5,993 nucleotides of DNA, taken from an uncultured Gammaproteobacteria bacterium. Lineage in GTDB: Bacteria; Pseudomonadota; Gammaproteobacteria; GCA-001735895. Where the stretch lies: contig CALZHS010000241.1 of NCBI GenBank assembly GCA_945787265.1, positions 1 through 5,993 on the forward strand. The letters are read 5' to 3'. How positions within the stretch are numbered: position 1 is the stretch's first letter; each line of letters opens with the position of its first letter. Of the stretch, positions 1 through 5,483 are shown piece by piece. Under the pieces are notes generated by a model. It was not told the origin of the DNA. It did not search any database and was given only the letters and a program-made list of their open reading frames with translations. Both the position numbers and the translations under genes were made by a program.

Positions 1-15
1 GAGGATCACACCACC

Positions 16-339
16 ATGAGCAACGACGTTAAAGATAACCTGAAAAGTCAGTCCACCTGGAAACGTGGTCTCTACATGTTGCTGTATATAATATTTTCCA
101 GGATCGCCGAGATCGTATTGGGTGTTGTCGTGCTGTTTCAATTTTTACTCAAGCTGTTCACCGGTGAGACCAACGAGCGCCTGCTTAAACTCGGTCAGGG
201 GCTTAGCACCTATGTATATCAAGTGTTCCAGTTCCTGACTTATAATTCGGAATACCATCCGTATCCTTTCGGCGCCTGGCCCAGAGGGGAACCAAAGCCT
301 GCCAAGCTGACCGAGCAGTCCGATTCGGCTAGTTCCTAG
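16..339 (+). CDS. DUF4389 domain-containing inner-membrane protein
   Basis: This 107-residue protein matches the DUF4389 pattern: a basic residue cluster (WKRG, 15-18), a long hydrophobic stretch at about 18-48 that probably spans the inner membrane, a GETNERLLKLGQ segment (50-61), an aromatic YVYQVFQFLTYN segment (66-77) and the closing PFGAWP motif (84-89). The last 18 residues are polar and probably disordered. Family function is unknown; members are small membrane proteins found mostly in Gammaproteobacteria. The start is supported by GAGGA at 1-5, ten bases before the ATG. The gene ends 7 bp before the next gene on the same strand, so the two are probably co-transcribed; the promoter lies outside the window. 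The family call is strong by motif recall, but no cellular role can be assigned. Confidence 0.88.
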   Translation: MSNDVKDNLKSQSTWKRGLYMLLYIIFSRIAEIVLGVVVLFQFLLKLFTGETNERLLKLGQGLSTYVYQVFQFLTYNSEYHPYPFGAWPRGEPKPAKLTEQSDSASS

Positions 340-346
340 TCTGAAA

Positions 347-1468
347 ATGCCGGTATTCATCAATATCGCTCGGGGATGTTTCGTCGGGTTTCTACTGATC
401 TTCCCGTTTACGGCGCAGGCCTCCTCAAGTGCGGGCGAAACCGTAATCGAGCGCGGCAGTATCGATGACGACTACTATGCCGCCGGTGGGGTTGTCGATA
501 TCGACGCCAGTGTTGCGGGCGACGTTATCGTTGCCGGTGGCGAAATCTATATTGGCCATTTAGTCGAGGGCGATGTTATTGCCGCTGGCGGAACACTCAA
601 AATTCGAGGTGAAGTCAGGGACGATATTCGGATTGCCGGCGGCGATATCAATGTCGATGCCGTTATCGCCGACGATCTCGCCGCTGCCGGCGGTTCGATA
701 ACCCTGTCACCCGGAACAACCGTTGGCGGAAACGCATGGCTGGCCGGCGGCGAAATTCACATGGCGGGCACTATTCACGGTAACCTCAAGTTAGCCGGTG
801 GTCATATTCGCCTTTCCGGTCGCGTGCGGGGCGATGTCGAAATCGATGGCGCAGAGATTGAAATCCTCGAAGGCGCGCAGATCGACGGTGAGCTGGATTA
901 TAAAAGCCCGCAACCGGCAACCGCCGATGACGGTGCAACCGTCTCTGGAAAGATAACCTACGAAGCGGCGGACTGGGGTTACGCCGACCACGGCTTTGGC
1001 CTGTTCTTTTCGATTACACTCGCGGTAGCGAGTATTCTTTTTTACCTGTTTTTCCCGCATTACACGGTCGCCTCGGTCAAGCGGATGGGTTCAGATCCCT
1101 GGTCCAGCCTGGGCCTGGGATTTATTTTCACTGTGGCAACACCGATGGTCGCTTTCATGCTCATGCTGATAGTGCTGGGGCTCTGGGTAGGCTTGAGTTT
1201 GCTGGCGCTTTACTGCGTGGCTTTATTGTCGGGTTTTCTGATTGGCTGTTTTTTCATTGCCGATCTTGGTGCGAAACTTTTAAAGCTGGATATTGCCTCG
1301 CGCGGGCGCCGATTGATTTCGGTGATAGCCGTTATTTTCTTACTGGGACTAATACAGCTGATTCCGTTGCTGGGTGGTCTGATCCTGTTTCTGCTGCTGC
1401 TGTTTGGACTGGGTGCAGGATTGCTGCAATTGCGCTACGTTTATCGACCAGTCGAAGCGCCGTCATAA
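347..1468 (+). CDS. Secreted bactofilin-like beta-helix protein with C-terminal membrane spans
   Basis: The 373-residue product starts with a Sec-type signal peptide: a basic N-region with R9, a hydrophobic core at 11-21, and a likely cut after AQA (23-25). Residues about 46-184 are an imperfect repeat in which an AGG motif recurs at 46, 63, 80, 97, 114, 133 and 150, with a degenerate DGA at 167, usually followed by alternating hydrophobic residues and a G-D pair. This is the pattern of a bactofilin or polymer-forming right-handed beta-helix. Residues about 216-365 contain four or five hydrophobic spans (roughly 217-238, 255-280, 282-305, 322-342 and 343-362). Classical bactofilins are short cytoplasmic polymers, so here the helix would sit in the periplasm, tethered to the inner membrane. 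Role unknown; envelope scaffolding is an inference. It follows the DUF4389 gene by 7 bp, with only a weak ribosome-binding site (CTGAAA) before the ATG, which suggests translational coupling. Its 3' end overlaps the convergent gene by 28 bp. Confidence 0.85.
   Translation: MPVFINIARGCFVGFLLIFPFTAQASSSAGETVIERGSIDDDYYAAGGVVDIDASVAGDVIVAGGEIYIGHLVEGDVIAAGGTLKIRGEVRDDIRIAGGDINVDAVIADDLAAAGGSITLSPGTTVGGNAWLAGGEIHMAGTIHGNLKLAGGHIRLSGRVRGDVEIDGAEIEILEGAQIDGELDYKSPQPATADDGATVSGKITYEAADWGYADHGFGLFFSITLAVASILFYLFFPHYTVASVKRMGSDPWSSLGLGFIFTVATPMVAFMLMLIVLGLWVGLSLLALYCVALLSGFLIGCFFIADLGAKLLKLDIASRGRRLISVIAVIFLLGLIQLIPLLGGLILFLLLLFGLGAGLLQLRYVYRPVEAPS
482..898 (+). repeat. Protein-level tandem repeat of 17 residues (51 bp) in the bactofilin-like gene
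   Basis: The codons for the AGG motif fall at residues 46, 63, 80, 97, 114, 133 and 150, with a degenerate copy (DGA) at 167. The spacing is exactly 17 residues except for one 19-residue step between 114 and 133. Related DNA words such as GCCGGTGGCGA and GCCGGCGGCGA mark several units, but the copies have diverged too far to be a recent DNA duplication. A fixed period of this size fits one turn of a beta-helix per unit. Confidence 0.75.
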
Positions 1469-2307
1469 AACTGCAGGCATTCGGGCTCACGCCCCCGGAC
1501 AACCCGTTTTCCCTTCAATTTCCCATGAGTCTCGGTGACCACCGTATGCTGGCCTTCACGATGATGATCATCGTAAAAGTAGATCACGACCCAGTCATGG
1601 ATACGGTTCAGGCTATGCGCACGCGCGGTATTCGAATAAAGCGCGGTAAAGTGCCAGTGATCGTAAGTGGCGTGCAGGATGGGTAACCAGGCCTTGTTTT
1701 CAGGATTGAAGCGTCTCGGTGTGATCTTCGGTAACCTGTCGCTCCCGGCCTTCGCACGGTATTCCTCGTCGACCTTCAGTACCAGTCTGATATCGGGCCT
1801 GGCGCTGTCCTCGCGGACTGGTCTGAACTGTCGGCGTTGTTCATCGAGGTGTTTTTGCAGCCAGGATTCAATCGCCTCGCGACGTTTGTTGCCAAGGCCC
1901 TCGACCCTTGCGAGCTCACCGTCGCGTGCCGCGTTTTCGAGCGCTTCGAGACTTTCGACATGCAGCGTATCGTGAATGCGTTCCGCCAGCGCCCTGCCAA
2001 CCGTTGGAATCTCGCGGAACAAAGCCACCGGATCTGCAGCGCCCTTGAGATTCTCGAGGCGCGACATGCGCCCGGTGGCGATGTACTCGTAGATCGAGCG
2101 CGCGATTCCCTCACCGATTCCCGGCAGAGCGACAAGCCCCTTGATGCCCTTGGCCTGCATCAGGTCGGCGATGTTTTGAGGCATATTGTCGAGCGTATCC
2201 GCGGCATGAAGATAGGCGTTGATGCGAAACGGATTGGCCTGTTGCGCTTTAAGCAGTGCCGCAATTTCACGCAGATTTTTTGCTACTTCGTGGTTGTAAG
2301 CCTGCAT
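1441..2307 (-). CDS. Helix-hairpin-helix DNA-binding protein resembling the PolX N-terminus
   Basis: The 288-residue product opens with a helical region like the 8-kDa domain of X-family DNA polymerases (NPFRINAY at 25-32, followed by A..L). Three helix-hairpin-helix motifs follow: LPGIGEGIA (61-69), IPTVGRALA (100-108) and VEGLGNKRR (135-143). These motifs bind DNA backbone without sequence specificity. The polymerase catalytic palm (an acidic GS..R/D.D motif) and the PHP exonuclease are absent. Instead, residues about 170-288 form a conserved but unnamed domain with PRRFNP (197-202), WLPILH (207-212), FTALYSNTARAH (220-231), DWVVIY (238-243) and RVVRGREPEC (268-277). A DNA-repair role is inferred only from the N-terminal half. 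I prefer the ATG at 2307 because GAGTGG (2321-2316) lies 8 nt upstream; an in-frame GTG at 2319 would add four residues. It is transcribed alone, convergent with the bactofilin-like gene. Confidence 0.82.
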   Translation of the reverse strand: MQAYNHEVAKNLREIAALLKAQQANPFRINAYLHAADTLDNMPQNIADLMQAKGIKGLVALPGIGEGIARSIYEYIATGRMSRLENLKGAADPVALFREIPTVGRALAERIHDTLHVESLEALENAARDGELARVEGLGNKRREAIESWLQKHLDEQRRQFRPVREDSARPDIRLVLKVDEEYRAKAGSDRLPKITPRRFNPENKAWLPILHATYDHWHFTALYSNTARAHSLNRIHDWVVIYFYDDHHREGQHTVVTETHGKLKGKRVVRGREPECLQFYDGASTGR

Positions 2308-2385
2308 TTTGCATACCACTCGTATTCAGGAATCTTCCTCGACGATTAATTTTAACGATCTGTCCTGAAAAAAGGCTTGATTTGA

Positions 2386-2481
2386 ATCATCGATCTGGGC
2401 GATTACGAAAAGCGTCTGGTCGAACACTATTATTCCTACAGCCTCGGCGAGGAGCAGACCGACGTTATCCGGGCAAATTGA
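2386..2481 (+). pseudogene. Start-less coding-like remnant of 31 codons
   Basis: Reading from the base after the TGA at 2383-2385 gives 31 sense codons and a TGA stop at 2479-2481. The composition looks protein-like: an IIDLGDYEKRLVEHYY segment, then SYSLGEEQTDVIRAN, with GC-ending codons like those of the neighbouring genes. There is no ATG, GTG or TTG start in frame; the first codons are ATC ATC GAT CTG. A purine-rich AAAAAAGG lies about 10 nt before the first ATC, so either an ATG mutated to ATC or a rare start is conceivable. I do not recognise the family. It may be the tail of a lost gene, a small ORF with a non-standard start, or chance. Confidence 0.3.
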
Positions 2482-2495
2482 GCGGTTAGCATAAT

Positions 2496-2525
2496 CGGCA
2501 GCCTGCTGTAAGCGGGCCTGTGCCG
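2496..2525 (+). other. Bulged stem-loop without a T-run
   Basis: CGGCA (2496-2500) pairs with TGCCG (2521-2525). Inside it, GCCTGC (2501-2506) pairs with GCGGGC (2512-2517), with one T-G wobble and a five-base loop. A three-base bulge (CTG, 2518-2520) sits on the 3' side. The hairpin follows the coding-like remnant by 14 bases, where a terminator might be expected, but GGGAAAAG comes next rather than a T-run. A leftover or Rho-type terminator, or chance pairing, are all possible. Confidence 0.3.
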
Positions 2526-2548
2526 GGAAAAGTGTGAAGCAGTTGCGT

Positions 2549-2575
2549 TTGATTCAGACCTGATTCAGGTAAAAT
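2549..2575 (+). promoter_or_regulatory. Candidate promoter with overlapping direct repeat and dyad, upstream of DUF1800
   Basis: TTGATT (2549-2554) and TAAAAT (2570-2575) are spaced by 15 bp, shorter than the usual 16-18, so the promoter call is tentative. The spacer is structured: TGATTCAG occurs twice, at 2550-2557 and 2561-2568, an 11-bp step or about one helical turn, and the second copy lies within the dyad CCTGA-T-TCAGG (2559-2569). This placement would suit a repressor or activator site. The DUF1800 ATG is about 42 bp downstream of the -10. Confidence 0.3.
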
Positions 2576-2617
2576 GCGTTATGGTTACACGAACTCGCTT
2601 CTGGGCTGATAGCGCGA

Positions 2618-4237
2618 ATGGCCGACGACACAGTATTTGATCTCGATGGAATCCTTGCAAGGTTGCAGAATCGCCGTGAATTTCTGCAATTGCTCGGCAA
2701 GGGCCTTGGATATGGCGCCATCGCGACCGTGTTGCCGGCCTGTGGCGGCAGCAGTTCGGACTCGGCTGACGAGCCTTCGTCTCCAGCTTCGCCCCCGAAA
2801 ATCGCTGTGCCGAAGGCGAGCCCTGAATACACGGTGCTCAAGCGCACCAGCTTTGGCCCCCATCGGGACGAGCTCGCGTCGATTAAAAATATCGGCATTA
2901 CCGACTATCTCGAGCGACAGCTCGATTACGAGAATATCAATGTAGATGCACTGGAAACCGAGATTGCGACGCAATTCCCCCTGACGCTCCAAACCCCGGC
3001 AGGATTGATCCAGAATTTCCCGAATAATATTTTTGACGTTGCGACCCAGATGATTGCGGCGACGCAGTATCGCCAGATGTTCAGCGGGCGCCAGCTGTTT
3101 GAAATCATGGTCGAATTCTGGGGCGATCACTTCAACATTCACCTGGTTAACGGGCTTGGCCCGACCCTGAAGCCGTATGACGACCGGCAGGTGATTCGCG
3201 AGCATGCACTCGGCAACTTTCGTGAGCTGTTACATGCCTCGGCAAAGAGCCCGGCAATGCTGTTTTATCTCGATAACTTTTTCAACCAGGTCGGCGGCCC
3301 GAACGAAAACTATGCGCGGGAGCTGATGGAGCTGCATACGCTCGGGGTCGATGGCGGTTACACTGAAGATGACGTCAAGGAAGTTGCGCGCTGCTTCACC
3401 GGATGGACCTTGCGTTTCCCGAACGATGCAACGCCTGCCGAGCCCTATGGCGAATTCGTTTTCGCCGACGGGATTCACGATAACCTTGACAAGGAAGTGC
3501 TCGGCAATCCAATAGTTGCGGGCGGCGGTCAGTCCGATGGCGAGCAGGTGCTTGATATACTGGCCGCGCACCCGTCGACGGCAAACTTTATCGCCACCAA
3601 GCTGTGCCGGCGTTTTATCAGCGACTCGCCTCCGCAAGCGGCGATCGATTCCGTCGCCGCGGCGTTCACCAGTTCCAACGGTGAAATCAAGGATACACTG
3701 CGCGCATTATTCGCAACCCCCGCTTTTCTCGATAGCGCCGATCTCAAGATTACCCGGCCGAGTGAATACCTGGCGGCGCTGGTGCGTGCCCTGGCGCCCG
3801 ATACGGCATACCCGCCGGATAAGGGCCTGTTCTGGTTCTATGCGCAAAATACACTCGGCCAGTTACCTTTTTACTGGCCTACCCCGGATGGGTTCCCGGA
3901 CCAGCAGAGCTACTGGGCCAGTACCGGCGGATTATTGAACCGCTGGCGCCTGTCTTTCCTGAGCTTTGCGGGCATTATCCCGGGTGTCGATACCATCGAT
4001 ATTGATTACAGTTCGATGCTGAGCGGTGCCAATACGCTGGCAACGGTACTGGATAAGATCACCGAAGCCGTATTGATGCGACCGCTATCGAGTGATGACC
4101 GCAGCATTATTCTGGCATGGCTTACAGACTATTTTAACAAGGCCGAAGACGAGCCTTTGCTTGTAAACGAACCCGAGCAAGCCTCTCCGTTCATCGCAGC
4201 GGTGCTCGTCAGTTCGGTTTATTTTCATCTGCGCTAG
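2618..4237 (+). CDS. DUF1800 family protein, predicted Tat-exported lipoprotein
   Basis: The 539-residue product carries a twin-arginine signal, NRREFLQLLGKG (18-29), a hydrophobic stretch and a lipobox LPAC (39-42) followed by a Gly/Ser-rich linker. This predicts export in a folded state and lipid attachment at C42. The remainder is a full-length DUF1800 domain: LKRTSFGP (74-81), FWGDHFNIH (167-175), NYARELMELHTLGVDGGY (231-248), RCFTGW (258-263), GIHD (285-288), ITRPSEYL (378-385) and GQLPFYWPTPDGFPD (414-428), ending in HLR. Biochemical function is not established for the family; it is commonly encoded next to DUF1501 proteins, as here, which suggests a joint extracytoplasmic role. The ATG at 2618 is the only ordinary start in frame after the stop at 2570-2572, and it places the twin arginines correctly, although no clear Shine-Dalgarno precedes it. 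The stop codon overlaps an AGGAG that could serve the next gene. Confidence 0.92.
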   Translation: MADDTVFDLDGILARLQNRREFLQLLGKGLGYGAIATVLPACGGSSSDSADEPSSPASPPKIAVPKASPEYTVLKRTSFGPHRDELASIKNIGITDYLERQLDYENINVDALETEIATQFPLTLQTPAGLIQNFPNNIFDVATQMIAATQYRQMFSGRQLFEIMVEFWGDHFNIHLVNGLGPTLKPYDDRQVIREHALGNFRELLHASAKSPAMLFYLDNFFNQVGGPNENYARELMELHTLGVDGGYTEDDVKEVARCFTGWTLRFPNDATPAEPYGEFVFADGIHDNLDKEVLGNPIVAGGGQSDGEQVLDILAAHPSTANFIATKLCRRFISDSPPQAAIDSVAAAFTSSNGEIKDTLRALFATPAFLDSADLKITRPSEYLAALVRALAPDTAYPPDKGLFWFYAQNTLGQLPFYWPTPDGFPDQQSYWASTGGLLNRWRLSFLSFAGIIPGVDTIDIDYSSMLSGANTLATVLDKITEAVLMRPLSSDDRSIILAWLTDYFNKAEDEPLLVNEPEQASPFIAAVLVSSVYFHLR

Positions 4238-4265
4238 GAGTGAATGGTGTCGACTGCCGGTAAAA

Positions 4266-5363
4266 TTGTTGCCCACCCCTCGGGTGCCCTACAGCGATAC
4301 TGACTATTACAACCATCGCCCAACTATTAGCATCCCTGCACCGGGAAACCCCAATGCCGGCATTCCCCTGGTCAACTATTATGAATATCCGATTCTCAAT
4401 GGCTATGCATTGCATCCGAAGCTGCAACCGCTCGAGTCGATTTATAATCGCGGCGACCTGGCCCTGGTGCATGCCACGGGGATGCCGCACCAGATAAGGT
4501 CGCATTTTTCGGCGCAAAACCTGATCGAGCGCGGCGTGGTTGAAAAAAGCGGGCCGAATACGGGCTGGCTGGGTCGCCACCTCGCGTCTAGTCCGGCGGC
4601 ATCAAGCTCGGCGTTTCGCGCCATTTCGATCAGCGGTAACGTGCCGGTTGCCCTCAGCGGCGCGGCGCAACCGCTTGCAATTGATAATTTAAACGATTTC
4701 GGCTTCGACCAGGGCATTCTCGATTCTGGCTATCCGCAGGTACTCGCCGAACTTTTCCAGAGCCCGGTGCCTTTTTATGGGACGGCCGGTGCAGCGCTGA
4801 CGGCAATGCAAGAATTGCAGGCGGCCAATCTGGCCTCGTTTCCCCCCGCTAACGGTGCGGTCTACCCGGATACCGCACTCGGTAACAAGATGCGGCAGGC
4901 AGCCCAGTTGATTAAATCCGACCTGCCGGTTGAAGTGATCTGTATTGATTCCGACGGCTGGGACCATCATGAGAGCCTGCCAACCTACATTGACCTGTCG
5001 TTGGATGAGTTGGCTAAGGTGCTGCAGGCCTTTGACACCGATATGGATGTCGGTATGGCCCGAATAACGGTGCTGGTTTATACCGAGTTTGGTCGCCGGA
5101 TCAAGGAAAATCTCTCGCTGGGTACCGATCATGGGACCGGTAGCCTGGCTTACCTGATGGGCGGCGGTGTTAATGGCAAACAGGTCATCAGCGACTGGCC
5201 CGGCCTGGTTGTCGATGAAGAAAATGAAGATCTTGTAATTACCACGGATCTACGTAGCGTGATATCTGAGTTACTCATTAAACGTCTCGGTGGCACCGAT
5301 GTCGGTACGGTTTTCCCCGGATTCACCGGCCCGACTGACGTCAACGCCTTTGATATAAACTGA
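4266..5363 (+). CDS. DUF1501 family protein with an abnormal, shortened N-terminus
   Basis: The 365-residue frame is a recognisable DUF1501 protein, a family related to the alkaline phosphatase/sulfatase fold. Visible motifs are VPYSDTDYYNHRP (7-19), RSHFSAQNLIERG (78-90), GWLGRHL (100-106), DGWDHH (230-235), TEFGRR (273-278), GTDHGTG (286-292) and SDWPGL (309-314); the C-terminus is complete. The partner DUF1800 gene ends 28 bp upstream. Family members normally begin with a Tat signal and a beta-strand plus RGGxDGLN loop before VPY; both are missing here. The frame has no ATG start: TTG at 4266 and GTG at 4284 are the only candidates, neither with a clear ribosome-binding site. A better-placed AGGAG (4236-4240) precedes ATG GTG (4244/4247), but that frame stops at 4301. 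It may therefore be a decayed gene, a sequence error, or a protein made from a weak start. The family call is firm; start and functionality are uncertain. Confidence 0.85.
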   Translation: MLPTPRVPYSDTDYYNHRPTISIPAPGNPNAGIPLVNYYEYPILNGYALHPKLQPLESIYNRGDLALVHATGMPHQIRSHFSAQNLIERGVVEKSGPNTGWLGRHLASSPAASSSAFRAISISGNVPVALSGAAQPLAIDNLNDFGFDQGILDSGYPQVLAELFQSPVPFYGTAGAALTAMQELQAANLASFPPANGAVYPDTALGNKMRQAAQLIKSDLPVEVICIDSDGWDHHESLPTYIDLSLDELAKVLQAFDTDMDVGMARITVLVYTEFGRRIKENLSLGTDHGTGSLAYLMGGGVNGKQVISDWPGLVVDEENEDLVITTDLRSVISELLIKRLGGTDVGTVFPGFTGPTDVNAFDIN

Positions 5364-5418
5364 TTTTCGAGCTAGCTAATGGTTTCTATTAAACCTTGTT
5401 TCCAGGCTGGCGTTTGCC

Positions 5419-5447
5419 TTGTGAATCGCGACCGGCATGGCTATGAT
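5419..5447 (+). promoter_or_regulatory. Predicted sigma-70-like promoter of mdh
   Basis: TTGTGA (5419-5424) matches the -35 consensus at four of six positions and TATGAT (5442-5447) matches the -10 at five of six, with the optimal 17-bp spacing. Transcription would start near 5454, giving a leader of about 30 nt that contains the AAGAGG ribosome-binding site. It implies mdh is expressed independently of the DUF1800-DUF1501 genes. Confidence 0.55.
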
Positions 5448-5483
5448 GCTGGATTCAGGAAATCGTAAATAAAGAGGTTTGTC

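Larger units (their letters stand above)
2308..2617. other. Intergenic region between divergent genes
   Basis: This stretch of about 310 bp separates the minus-strand HhH gene from the plus-strand DUF1800 gene, so it should carry both promoters. It contains a short perfect inverted repeat, AGGAA-TC-TTCCT (2328-2339), near the HhH start; a minus-strand TAAAAT (2354-2349) that could be a -10 box, though no good -35 accompanies it; a coding-like remnant (2386-2481); a bulged hairpin (2496-2525); and a direct repeat overlapping a dyad and a candidate promoter (2549-2575). No tRNA-like or other known RNA fold was recognised. Confidence 0.6.

Noticed and set aside
1483..1494. GGGC-TCAC-GCCC hairpin near the convergent junction
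   Set aside because: The stem is four base pairs, it lies within the HhH coding sequence and no T-run follows.
1837..2349. A 170-codon plus-strand open frame opposite the HhH gene
   Set aside because: It is the mirror of a well-supported minus-strand gene with clear HhH motifs; its translation shows no recognisable domain.
2574..2609. An 11-codon upstream mini-ORF (MRYGYTNSLLG) before DUF1800
   Set aside because: Its ATG overlaps the candidate -10 box, so it would lie upstream of the expected transcript start; it has no ribosome-binding site.
2585..3205. A 206-codon minus-strand open frame over the start of the DUF1800 gene
   Set aside because: It is antisense to the conserved DUF1800 frame and shows no family motif.
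5381..5402. Possible terminator after the DUF1501 gene (GGTTT-CTATT-AAACC then TTGTTT)
   Set aside because: The stem is only 5 bp and AT-rich, and the T-run is broken by G; too weak to call as an intrinsic terminator.
2324..5461. The word ATTCAGGAA at 2324 and 5453, with ATTCAGG also at 2563, all intergenic
   Set aside because: The word is short, the same seven bases also occur on the other strand inside the DUF1800 gene (2822-2828), and positions relative to starts differ, so a shared regulatory site is not supported.
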